Shown here: positions 55,235 through 63,502 of the stretch, one piece after another
Position numbering within the stretch: position 1 is the stretch's first letter
How the letters are laid out: each line of letters starts with the position of its first letter
Assembly (NCBI RefSeq): GCF_001294335.1
Contig: NZ_LGKG01000133.1
Location: 1-64,000 of the forward strand
DNA from: Streptomyces chattanoogensis
GTDB taxonomy: Bacteria; Actinomycetota; Actinomycetes; Streptomycetales; Streptomycetaceae
DNA: 64,000 bases
Direction of reading: 5' to 3'
Notes under the pieces: generated by a model
The model's input: the letters and a program-made list of their open reading frames with translations, nothing else
Databases searched by the model: none
What the model was told of the DNA's origin: nothing
Made by a program: the position numbers and the translations under genes

Positions 55235-56422
55235 ATGCGATCCATACGTCGGCCAGTGATGGCTGCCGCCGCTCTCACCGCCGTGGTGGCGCTGACCGCG
55301 ACCGGTTGCGGGCCGTCCGACGAGCCCGCGAACGACAAGCCGACCAACGCGGCCGGGGACACCTCGGGCGGGGGTAAGTTCGAAATCCCCAAGGAGATCC
55401 AGGACAAGCTGAAGGAGCACGGCTTCGACCTGGACAAGTGGAAGAACGGCGAGTGGAAGAACTGGTCCAAGGACAAGTGGCTCCGCGAGGCCGGGGAGTT
55501 CATCAACCCGATCATCAAGGACTTCTGGAACCCGGACAAGATCGGTAAGGCCAAGCCGCCGCAGGACAACACCAAGCCCGGCGACGTCTCGGAGGACCAG
55601 GGCAAGACCGATCCGGAGCCCGACGCCGTCCCGGCCAAGGCGGTCGGGACCCCGTACGACAAGACGGCGCCCGGTGTCGGCCTTCTCGTGTTCAGCACGC
55701 CGGAGGGCGACGCCCGCTGCACCGCCACGGTCGTCAAGGACCCGGCGCACCCCGGTAAGTCCAACCTGGTGTGGACCGCGGCGCACTGTGTGCACGCCGG
55801 CAAGAACGGCGGCTGGTACCGCAACCTGATCTTCGTGCCGAGCTTCAACAAGACGGGCGGCACCGCCGGCGAGATCAAGAACAAGCCCTTCGAGGAGCGT
55901 GTCCCCAAGGGCAAGTGGTGGGCCGACGACCTGGCCACGTCCAAGGAGTGGATCAAGGACGGCGGCGCCGTTCCGGGCGTGCCGATGGCTCCGTACGACT
56001 TCGCGCTGATGCACGTCAAGCCCGAGGAGAACACCGGCGGCAAGTCTCTGGAGGAGATCGCCGGCGGTGCGTACGACGTCAACTTCAACGCTTCGCCGAT
56101 CGGTAAGATCCCCAGCCTGACCGCGCAGGGCTACCCGGCCGAGGCGCCGTTCGACGGCGCATCGCTGCAGCAGTGCACCGACAAGCCGACCCGCCTGTCG
56201 ATGGCCGCCGAGAAGCCGACCATGTACCGGATCGGCTGCACCATGACCGCCGGCTCCTCCGGTGGCCCCTGGTTCACCAAGGGCACCGACGGCAAGCTGC
56301 AGCTGATCTCCAACATGTCGATGGGCCCGCGCCCCGCCAAGTGGGCGGCCGGACCGCACCTCGGTCCGGAGGCCAAGTCCCTCTTCGACGCGATGAGCCA
56401 GAAGTGGGCCAACAAGCAGTAA
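55235..56422 (+). CDS. Exported trypsin-fold serine protease, probable lipoprotein
   Basis: 395 residues. The N-terminal signal MRSIRRPVMAAAALTAVVAL is followed by TATGC, a weak lipobox (Ala at -3 instead of Leu). A Lys/Asp-rich linker with repeated Lys-Trp motifs (DLDKWKNGEWKNWSKDKWLR) follows at about residues 60-85. The V8-like protease domain (about 135-385) carries the triad: His in LVWTAAHCVH, Asp in MAPYDFALMHV and Ser in TMTAGSSGGPWF. ATG 55235 follows GGGGGAA. It acts outside the cytoplasmic membrane; substrates are unknown. Confidence 0.87.
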   Translation: MRSIRRPVMAAAALTAVVALTATGCGPSDEPANDKPTNAAGDTSGGGKFEIPKEIQDKLKEHGFDLDKWKNGEWKNWSKDKWLREAGEFINPIIKDFWNPDKIGKAKPPQDNTKPGDVSEDQGKTDPEPDAVPAKAVGTPYDKTAPGVGLLVFSTPEGDARCTATVVKDPAHPGKSNLVWTAAHCVHAGKNGGWYRNLIFVPSFNKTGGTAGEIKNKPFEERVPKGKWWADDLATSKEWIKDGGAVPGVPMAPYDFALMHVKPEENTGGKSLEEIAGGAYDVNFNASPIGKIPSLTAQGYPAEAPFDGASLQQCTDKPTRLSMAAEKPTMYRIGCTMTAGSSGGPWFTKGTDGKLQLISNMSMGPRPAKWAAGPHLGPEAKSLFDAMSQKWANKQ

Positions 56423-56474
56423 ACGGCTGAGGGGTGTGCCCGCCGCTCCGGCGGCAGGCACCCGCCCTGCTGGG

Positions 56475-56522
56475 TACGACGAAGGCCCGCACCGGATTTC
56501 CCCGGTGCGGGCCTTCGTCGTA
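56475..56522. terminator. Strong bidirectional terminator
   Basis: A 21-bp perfect stem (left arm 56475-56495, right arm 56502-56522, loop ATTTCC) between the convergent protease and hflX genes. Confidence 0.92.
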
Positions 56523-56536
56523 TCCGTCCTGCGGGG

Positions 56537-58024
56537 CTACGCCGCCGGGACGAACGGGCGGAACTCGGCGGCCAGTTCCTCGTGTACCCGCGCCTTGAGG
56601 ACCGTGCCCTCGGCGGTGTGCTCCTCGGAGATGACCTCGCCCTCGGCATGCGCCCGCGAGACCAGGGCGCCCTGGGTGTAGGGCACCAGCGCCACGATCT
56701 CGACCTGGGGCCGGGGAAGTTCCTCGTCGAGCAGTTCGAGCAGCTCCGTCATGCCCTGGCCGGTACGGGCGGACACGGCGAGGGCGTGCTTCTCGTTGCG
56801 CAGCAGGCGCTGCAGCACCAGCGGATCGGCGGCGTCCGCCTTGTTGACGACCACGATCTCGGGCACGTCCGTCGCGCCCACCTCGCGGATCACCTCGCGG
56901 ACGGCGGCCAGCTGCTCCTCCGGCACCGGATGCGAGCCGTCGACCACATGCAGGATGAGATCGGAGTCGCCGACCTCCTCCATCGTGGAGCGGAACGCCT
57001 CGACCAGGTGGTGGGGCAGATGCCGGACGAAACCGACGGTGTCGGCGAGGGTATAGAGCCGCCCGCTGGGGGTCTCGGCCCGGCGGACGGTCGGGTCCAG
57101 GGTGGCGAACAGGGCGTTCTCCACCAGGACACCGGCGCCGGTGAGGCGGTTGAGCAGGGAGGACTTGCCGGCGTTGGTGTAGCCGGCGATGGCGACCGAG
57201 GGGACCTTGTGGCGCTTGCGTTCCTGGCGCTTGATGTCCCGGCCGGTCTTCATCTCCGCGATCTCCCGGCGCATCTTCGCCATCTTCTCGCGGATCCGCC
57301 GCCGGTCCGTCTCGATCTTGGTCTCACCGGGACCACGGGTGGCCATGCCGCCGCCCGCAGAGCCGGAGCCACCGCCACCCATCTGCCGGGACAGCGACTG
57401 ACCCCAGCCACGGAGCCTGGGGAGCATGTACTGCATCTGTGCCAGCGAGACCTGCGCCTTGCCCTCGCGGGACTTGGCGTGCTGGGCGAAGATGTCGAGG
57501 ATCAGGGCGGTCCGGTCGACCACCTTGACCTTGACGACGTCCTCGAGGTGGATCAGCTGGCCCGGGGAGAGCTCACCGTCGCACACCACGGTGTCGGCCC
57601 CGGATTCGAGGACGATGTCGCGCAGCTCCAGGGCCTTGCCGGAGCCGATGTAGGTGGCCGGGTCGGGCTTGTCGCGGCGCTGGATGACGCCGTCGAGCAC
57701 CACGGCGCCGGCCGTCTCGGCCAGGGCGGCGAGCTCCGCCAGGGAGTTCTCCGACTCCTGCACCGAGCCGGTGGTCCAGACGCCGACCAGGACGACCCGC
57801 TCCAGACGCAGCTGGCGGTACTCGACCTCGGTGACGTCTTCGAGCTCGGTGGACAGGCCCGCCACACGGCGCAGCGCGGCGCGCTCCGAGCGGTCGTACT
57901 GGTCGCCGTCACGCTCCCCGTCGATCTCGTGGCTCCAGGCGACGTCCTCTTCCATCAGGGCGTCGGCCCGAAGGCTCTCGGGGAGGCGCTGCCGGTCCTG
58001 CGGAAGGGAAGAAGAGGAGGTCAT
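56537..58024 (-). CDS. hflX: GTPase HflX
   Basis: 495 residues. Ribosome-associated GTPase that splits stalled ribosomes. The N-terminal HflX domain has PDPATYIGSGKALELRD, VDRTALILDIFAQHAKSREG and QMQYMLPRLRGWGQSLSRQM plus a Gly-rich GGGGSGSAGGG loop. The G domain has AIAGYTNAGKSSLLNRLTGA (G1), DPTVRR, LADTVGFVRHLPHHLVEAF (G3) and VVNKAD (G4). ATG 58024 is preceded by AAGGA five bases upstream; a longer frame to 58753 overlaps the peptidase gene antisense-wise and was rejected. From memory this is conserved in Streptomyces near lexA. Confidence 0.95.
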   Translation of the reverse strand: MTSSSSLPQDRQRLPESLRADALMEEDVAWSHEIDGERDGDQYDRSERAALRRVAGLSTELEDVTEVEYRQLRLERVVLVGVWTTGSVQESENSLAELAALAETAGAVVLDGVIQRRDKPDPATYIGSGKALELRDIVLESGADTVVCDGELSPGQLIHLEDVVKVKVVDRTALILDIFAQHAKSREGKAQVSLAQMQYMLPRLRGWGQSLSRQMGGGGSGSAGGGMATRGPGETKIETDRRRIREKMAKMRREIAEMKTGRDIKRQERKRHKVPSVAIAGYTNAGKSSLLNRLTGAGVLVENALFATLDPTVRRAETPSGRLYTLADTVGFVRHLPHHLVEAFRSTMEEVGDSDLILHVVDGSHPVPEEQLAAVREVIREVGATDVPEIVVVNKADAADPLVLQRLLRNEKHALAVSARTGQGMTELLELLDEELPRPQVEIVALVPYTQGALVSRAHAEGEVISEEHTAEGTVLKARVHEELAAEFRPFVPAA

Positions 58025-58272
58025 TTGATCCTTTGTGTCGTCGGTATGTGCGTGCCGGGGACCGGGCGGTCCCTGGGACGGGCGCGGATGCTCTGCGCTG
58101 TCGCCCATCACAACGTCGGAGCCACCCCGAATGATTCCCGGGCGGCCGTCGGCGTCGACCCGAAGATGGTCGCACGGCCCGTTACGGCGCGTCACGCGGG
58201 TTTCCGGCGTTTTTCCGCGGCGGGGCGCGCTGTGCCTCGTACGGCCCACCGGGGAGGCGGGCCGTCCGGTCA

Positions 58273-59793
58273 TTACGGCTTCTTGGACTGCCACTCCGGG
58301 TGGCCGGGCATCGGCGGGGTCTTCGCCTCGTAGAGCCAGCTCCGGAAGAAGCCGGTCAGGTCCTGCCCGGCGATCTCGGAGGCGAGGCGGACGAAGTCGG
58401 CGGTCCCTGCGACGCCGTCGCGGTGGCGGGTCACCCAGGTCCGCTCGAGGCGGTCGAAGGCGGCGGCGCCGATGCGTTGCCGCAGGGCGTAGAGGGCCAG
58501 TGCGCCGCCGTCGTAGATGGAGGGCCGGAAGATGCTGATCTTCTTGCCGGGGCTGGCGGCCTTGGGGGCCGCGGGCGCGCCGCCGTCGGCCCGCCAGCCG
58601 TCCGACTGCTGGTAGGCCCGCTGCATCCGGGTGTCCAGGTTGGCCTGCCCGCCGGCCTTGTCCTGGGCGTAGAGCGCTTCGTACCAGGTGGCGTGTGCCT
58701 CGTTCAGCCAGACGTCGGACCAGCGGTGGGGGCTGACGCTGTCGCCGAACCACTGGTGGGCCAGCTCGTGCACCATGACCGACTCGATGTACCAGTCGGG
58801 GATCCGGCCGGTGGTGAACAGGTCCTTCTCGAAGAGCGAGAGGGTCTGGGTCTCCAGCTCGTAGCCGGTGCGGGCATCCGCGAGCAGCACCCCGTAGGTC
58901 TCGAAGGGGAAGCGGCCGACGTGGCGCTCCATCCAGGCCAGATGACCGGGTGTCTTGGCCGCCCAGCGGGCGAGTGCCGCGCGGTGGGCGGTCGGCACGA
59001 CGCTCCGTACCGGCAGGCCGTGCGGCCCCTGGGACCGCAGGACGGTGGACCGGCCGAGGGAGACCTGCGCCAGCTCGGTGGCCATCGGATGGGCGGTGCG
59101 GTAGGTCCAGACGCGGCGCGGTCCGCGGTCCGCCTGTCCGGCGGGCTCTCCGTTGGCGACGGCCGTCACGCCCTGGGGTGCGGTGATCCGGAAGGTGAAG
59201 AAGGCCTTGTCGGAGGGGTGATCGTTGCAGGGGAAGACGCGGTGCGCGGCGTCCGCCTGGTTCGCCATCGCCAGCCCGTCGGCGGTACGGATCCAGCCTG
59301 CGTCGCTTCTGCCCCGGGGGTCGCTGGTGTGCCGTACGACGATCCGCAGCTTCTGCCCGGGGGCGATCCGCTCGGCCGGGGTGATCACCAGGTCCTCGCC
59401 GTCCTGCTGGTGGCGGGCGGGCCGGCCGTCGATCTCCACGGAGTGGACCTGGCCGCGGGCGAAGTCGAGGTTGAGGTGGCCGAGCCCCGTGGTGGCGCGG
59501 GCGGTGATCTCGGTGACGGCGTTCAGCGGGCGGTCGTTGTGCCCGGAGTAGTCCAGGTCGACGCGGTAGGAGGTGACGTCGTAACCGGGGTTACCGAGGG
59601 TGGGGAACAGCCGGTCGCCGATGCCGAGCGCACGGGGGGCGTCCGGGGGCGAGGCGGCGCCCAGCAGGGTGACGGCGGCGAGCGAGAGGGCGGCGGCCCG
59701 GCGGGCGCCCCGCGACGGGATCCGCCGGCGCGGGCTGTGGGGCGCGGCGGCGGGGCCGGTATCGGGGGCAGGTCGACGCGAGGGAAGGGACAT
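58273..59793 (-). CDS. Secreted M1-family zinc metallopeptidase
   Basis: 506 residues. A twin-Arg/Ala-rich signal region (RRIPSRGARRAAALSLAAVT) is followed by the M1 N-terminal beta domain (VTSYRVDLDYSGHN, VFPCNDHPSDKAFFTFRI) and the gluzincin core VMVHELAHQWFGDSVSPHRW then DVWLNEAHATWYEAL (HEXXH plus distal Glu). The usual GAMEN exopeptidase motif is replaced by YELETQTLSLF, so it may have altered N-terminus recognition. It lies 248 bp upstream of hflX and codirectional. Start ATG 59793. Cell-surface or extracellular peptide degradation is the likely job. Confidence 0.88.
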   Translation of the reverse strand: MSLPSRRPAPDTGPAAAPHSPRRRIPSRGARRAAALSLAAVTLLGAASPPDAPRALGIGDRLFPTLGNPGYDVTSYRVDLDYSGHNDRPLNAVTEITARATTGLGHLNLDFARGQVHSVEIDGRPARHQQDGEDLVITPAERIAPGQKLRIVVRHTSDPRGRSDAGWIRTADGLAMANQADAAHRVFPCNDHPSDKAFFTFRITAPQGVTAVANGEPAGQADRGPRRVWTYRTAHPMATELAQVSLGRSTVLRSQGPHGLPVRSVVPTAHRAALARWAAKTPGHLAWMERHVGRFPFETYGVLLADARTGYELETQTLSLFEKDLFTTGRIPDWYIESVMVHELAHQWFGDSVSPHRWSDVWLNEAHATWYEALYAQDKAGGQANLDTRMQRAYQQSDGWRADGGAPAAPKAASPGKKISIFRPSIYDGGALALYALRQRIGAAAFDRLERTWVTRHRDGVAGTADFVRLASEIAGQDLTGFFRSWLYEAKTPPMPGHPEWQSKKP

Positions 59794-59903
59794 GGGCTAG
59801 GGCTTATCAGCGCCGTCGCCCGGCCTGTGGACGGCGCGGCAAAACGGCACCCGAACGGGCGGTGGATCGGGCGTCCGGCTCCTCCACGGGTGCGGCGCTG
59901 CTC

Positions 59904-62084
59904 TCAGGGCCGCAGTGCGGCGGCCGGCCTGTCCCGTCCCGCGCGCAGGACATCGAAGACGCCCGGGACCTCGCGCATCGCGCGCATCAGGGAGGGCAGT
60001 CCGGCGGCGTTGGGCAGATGCAGCGTGTAGGTGTGCCGCACCCGCTGCTCATGCGGTGGTTCGACGGCGGCGGACACCACGGCGACGCCCTGGGCGGCGA
60101 TCGCCTCGGTGAGGTCGGCCAGCAGATGAGGGCGGCTGAATGCCTCGGCCAGCAGGGTCACCCGGCAGCCGTGGTTGGTGCGGCCCGCGCGGCGCCAGCG
60201 CACTCCGACCGGCTGGCGGCCGGTCGCGGCCATCCGGGCCACGACGGGGCACAGGGCGCGGTGCACGGTGACCGTGCCGCCCCGTACGGCGAATCCGGTG
60301 ACGTTGTCCGGCGGCACCGGGGTGCAGCAGCCCGCCAGGCGCACCGAGGCGCCGGGCAGATCGGCGACGGCCAGGACGGCGGCGGGGGTGATCTCGGCCG
60401 CGGCTCCGGTGTCGTGGCCGCTGGCGGCGGGGCCCGGCGGGGGCGGCTGCGGGGCCGGCTCGCCGGTGTCCTGCCCGGCGGACCGGGACAGCCACCGGGA
60501 GATGGCGAGCCGGGCGGCCGGGGTACGGGCGTGGTCGAGCCACTCCGGTGCGGGCCCGGCGGCCGTATCGGGGGCGTCCGGCGCCATCAGGAGGTGCAGG
60601 CTGTCGCCGTCGTGCAGGACGGTGGCGAGGGCGGCGAGGCGGCCGTTGACCCGCGCGCCGATGCAGCAGTGCGCCGCCTCGCCGTACCGGGCGTAGGCGG
60701 CGTCCACACAGCTCGCCCCGGCGGGCAGGCCGATGGTGCCGTCCGCGGGGCCGCCGGGCGGGCCGCCCGCGCAGAAGACCGTGATCTCCAGGTCCTGCGC
60801 CAGGTCGTCTCGCAGCGAGGTCCAGAAGGTGTCGGGGTCGGGGGTGGTGCGCTGCCATTCCAGGAGGCGGGAGAGCCAGCCGGGGCGGGTCGGGTCGGCC
60901 CGCTCGCCTTCGGGGGCGTCCGGGCCGTCCGTGGGGGTGTACGGGTTGCCCAGCGCGATCACCCCGGCCTCGGCGACGCGGTGCATCTGGTGCGTGCGGA
61001 TCAGCGTCTCGGCGATCTGGCCGGACTCGCCGGTGACGGCGGTGTGCAGCGACTGGTAGAGGTTGAATTTCGGGGCGGCGATGAAGTCCTTGAACTCGGA
61101 GACGACCGGGGTGAAGCAGGTGTGCAGCTCGCCCAGGACGGCGTAGCAGTCGGCGTCCTCGGCGACCAGGACCAGCAGTCGCCCCAGGTCCGCGCCGGTC
61201 AGCTCGCCGCGGGCCATCCGGACGCGGTGCACGGAGACGAAGTGGCGGGGGCGTACCAGGACCCGGGCCTGGATTCCGGCCTCGTCCAGGGTGGTGCGGA
61301 CCCGCGCGGCGATGGCGGCGAGCGGGTCGGGGCGGCCGGCGTGCTCGTCGACCAGGCGGCGGGTGGTGGCGTATTCCTCCGGGTGCAGGATCGCGAAGAC
61401 CAGGTCCTCCAGCTCGGTCTTGAGTGCCTGGACGCCGAGGCGTTCGGCGAGCGGGATGAGGACGTCGCGGGTCACCTTGGCGATCCGGGCCTGTTTCTCG
61501 GGGCGCATCACACCGAGGGTGCGCATGTTGTGCAGCCGGTCGGCGAGCTTGATGGACATGACCCGGACGTCGTTCCCGGTGGCGACCAGCATCTTGCGGA
61601 AGGTCTCCGGCTCGGCGGCCGCGCCGTAGTCGACCTTCTCCAGCTTGGTGACCCCGTCGACCAGATAGCTGACCTCGGCGCCGAACTGTTCCCGTACCTG
61701 ATCGAGTGTCACCTCCGTGTCCTCGACGGTGTCGTGGAGCAGGGAGGCGGTCAGGGTCGTGGTCTCCGCGCCGAGTTCGGCAAGGATGAGGGTGACCGCG
61801 AGGGGGTGGGTGATGTACGGCTCGCCGCTCTTGCGCATCTGTCCGCGGTGCGAGGACTCGGCCAGCACATACGCCTTGCTCAGGATGTCCAGTCCGGCGT
61901 CCGGGTGGTGGCGGCGGTGCACCTGGGCGACGTGTTCCAGGGCGTCGGGGAGGCCGTCGCGGCCGGCCGTGCCGATCAGCGCGGCCCGTCCGATCCGGCG
62001 CAGCCCCCGGACGTCCAGCCGGGGGCGGGCGCGCCTGCGGCCCGCCGCTTCAGGGGTAGCGGGGTCAGTGGCCTCTGCGCTCAT
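59904..62084 (-). CDS. rshA: RelA/SpoT homologue RshA
   Basis: 726 residues. N-terminal HD hydrolase (HRGQMRKSGEPYITHPLAVT, SLLHDTVEDTEVTLDQVRE, NMRTLGVMRPEKQARIAKVT), synthetase (VLGELHTCFTPVVSEFKDFI, AAPKFNLYQSLHTAV), TGS-like region (GLPAGASCVDAAYARYGEAA) and a C-terminal ACT domain. The synthetase differs from RelA by having VSEFKDF where the family has GRFKDY-type sequence, so synthesis may be weak. From memory, S. coelicolor has such a second Rsh protein besides RelA. ATG 62084 follows GGAGGT. It controls or tunes (p)ppGpp and thus antibiotic production and growth. Confidence 0.92.
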   Translation of the reverse strand: MSAEATDPATPEAAGRRRARPRLDVRGLRRIGRAALIGTAGRDGLPDALEHVAQVHRRHHPDAGLDILSKAYVLAESSHRGQMRKSGEPYITHPLAVTLILAELGAETTTLTASLLHDTVEDTEVTLDQVREQFGAEVSYLVDGVTKLEKVDYGAAAEPETFRKMLVATGNDVRVMSIKLADRLHNMRTLGVMRPEKQARIAKVTRDVLIPLAERLGVQALKTELEDLVFAILHPEEYATTRRLVDEHAGRPDPLAAIAARVRTTLDEAGIQARVLVRPRHFVSVHRVRMARGELTGADLGRLLVLVAEDADCYAVLGELHTCFTPVVSEFKDFIAAPKFNLYQSLHTAVTGESGQIAETLIRTHQMHRVAEAGVIALGNPYTPTDGPDAPEGERADPTRPGWLSRLLEWQRTTPDPDTFWTSLRDDLAQDLEITVFCAGGPPGGPADGTIGLPAGASCVDAAYARYGEAAHCCIGARVNGRLAALATVLHDGDSLHLLMAPDAPDTAAGPAPEWLDHARTPAARLAISRWLSRSAGQDTGEPAPQPPPPGPAASGHDTGAAAEITPAAVLAVADLPGASVRLAGCCTPVPPDNVTGFAVRGGTVTVHRALCPVVARMAATGRQPVGVRWRRAGRTNHGCRVTLLAEAFSRPHLLADLTEAIAAQGVAVVSAAVEPPHEQRVRHTYTLHLPNAAGLPSLMRAMREVPGVFDVLRAGRDRPAAALRP

Positions 62085-62254
62085 GGGCACCTCCGGCGGC
62101 GTCGACCGGCGGCGGGACGCCCTCCCTCGGCATCACTCGGAACGTCCGGGCCGGTGCTTGATGCTACCGAGCCCATCACGCACCGCTGTACGCCTCTCGC
62201 TCAGCGTGAAACGGATCATCCATTCGAGCGAATTTCCCGGCGAAACCGCACCCG

Positions 62255-63127
62255 TCAGCTGAGCGCTGTGGTCAACCAGGCCGGGTCGAAGGTGCCCTCG
62301 GCGACGATCACGGCCGGTCCGGTCATCTCGACCGTGCCGTCGGGCAGCTCGGTGATCGACAGGCTGCCGCCGAGGACGTCGACGGTGTAGGTGACGGGCA
62401 GTCCGGTCACGGCGGGGTCGGCGCCGTCCCGGCGGGCGGCGGCGACCGCGACCGCGCAGGCGCCGGTGCCGCAGGAGCGGGTCTCGCCCGAGCCGCGCTC
62501 GTGCACCCGCATCGCCACATGGCGCGGGCCGCGGTCGACGACGAACTCGATGTTCACGCCGTCCGGATAAACCGCCGCTGGGCTGAACGGCGGTACGGTC
62601 CGCAGCTCCCCGGCGTGGGCCAGGTCCTCGACGAAGGCGACCGCGTGCGGATTGCCCATGTTGACGTTGCGGGCCGGCCAGCTGCGGCCGTCCAGGGTGA
62701 CGGTGACGCTCTCCTCGGGGAGCTGGGCGCGGCCCATGGAGACCGTGACATCGCCGGTCTTGTCCAGATGCACCCGGCGCACTCCGGCGCGGGTGGCGAT
62801 CGCGAGGTCGCCCGCCTCCACCAGGCCGGCGTGCAGCAGGTAGTGCGCGAAGACCCGGACGCCGTTGCCGCACATCTCGGCGAGGGAACCGTCGCCGTTG
62901 CGGTAGTCCATGAACCACTCGGCCTCGCCGGCCTGGTCGCGCGCCTCCGGGTGCGCGGCGGACCGTACGACATGCAGCAGGCCGTCGCCGCCGAGCCCCG
63001 CGCGCCGGTCGCAGATCCGGGCGACCGCGGCCGCGGACAGGTCGAGGCGGCCGTCCGGGTCGGGAACGATCACGAAGTCGTTCTCGGTGCCATGGCCCTT
63101 GAGGAAAGCGATGCGCTGTGTGGTCAC
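62255..63127 (-). CDS. dapF: Diaminopimelate epimerase
   Basis: 290 residues; interconverts LL- and meso-diaminopimelate for lysine and peptidoglycan (Streptomyces use LL-DAP). Catalytic cysteines: first in GSLAEMCGNGVRVFAHYL, second in GSGETRSCGTGACAVAVAA. N-terminus FLKGHGTENDFVIVPDPDGR and ARNVNMGNPHAVAFV fit. GTG 63127 chosen on family N-terminus; the ribosome site is weak (GCAGGG). 170 bp separate it from rshA downstream. Confidence 0.95.
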   Translation of the reverse strand: MTTQRIAFLKGHGTENDFVIVPDPDGRLDLSAAAVARICDRRAGLGGDGLLHVVRSAAHPEARDQAGEAEWFMDYRNGDGSLAEMCGNGVRVFAHYLLHAGLVEAGDLAIATRAGVRRVHLDKTGDVTVSMGRAQLPEESVTVTLDGRSWPARNVNMGNPHAVAFVEDLAHAGELRTVPPFSPAAVYPDGVNIEFVVDRGPRHVAMRVHERGSGETRSCGTGACAVAVAAARRDGADPAVTGLPVTYTVDVLGGSLSITELPDGTVEMTGPAVIVAEGTFDPAWLTTALS

Positions 63128-63226
63128 CCCTGCATCGTACGGGCTTGCGCCTGGCGGGGACGGGTTGTCCACAGGCACCTGGGACGGGCTGCGTGCGGCC
63201 GGCTGCGGATTCAGCGGCCCGCCCCT

Positions 63227-63387
63227 CGGAGGCCACGCTCGTACGCCCGGGCCGCCCCCGGAGGCCGCGCTCATGGATCCGCTCCCGCGTCGCAGGCCGC
63301 GCTCCTGCACCCGGCCGTCCCCTCGCAGGCGACACTCATGCACCCGCTCCCCCGTCGCAGGCCGCGCTCATACACCCGCCCACCCCC
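63227..63387. repeat. Five-copy imperfect 32-bp tandem repeat
   Basis: Units start at 63227, 63259, 63291, 63324 and 63356 (32, 32, 33, 32 and 32 bases). Each begins CG(G/C)AGGC and contains a CTC(A/G/C)T core near position 14 and a C-rich end. There are no spacers between units. Confidence 0.85.
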
Positions 63388-63403
63388 CGAAGGGGGGTGG
63401 GCG
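63377..63403. terminator. GC-rich hairpin, terminator of the membrane-protein gene
   Basis: CGCCCACCCCCC pairs perfectly with GGGGGGTGGGCG around a GAA loop, 100 bases after the stop at 63503. It overlaps the last tandem repeat unit. Confidence 0.7.
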
Positions 63404-63502
63404 ACGGGGAAAAATCTGGGCGGGAACCTGGACGCACACGACGGGACCCCGGACAAGAGCCTGCCCACGCACCCGAACAGGCACCCCGCGGAAACCGGCC
63501 GC

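Larger units (their letters stand above)
63128..63502. other. Repeat-bearing intergenic region upstream of dapF
   Basis: 375 bases without a supported gene, holding five tandem copies of a 32-bp repeat and a GC hairpin. The frames that run through it are not multiples of three per repeat, so it is not coding. Confidence 0.7.

Noticed and set aside
63227..63387. Tandem 32-bp units considered as a CRISPR array
   Set aside because: The units are contiguous without spacers, imperfect, and no cas gene is near.
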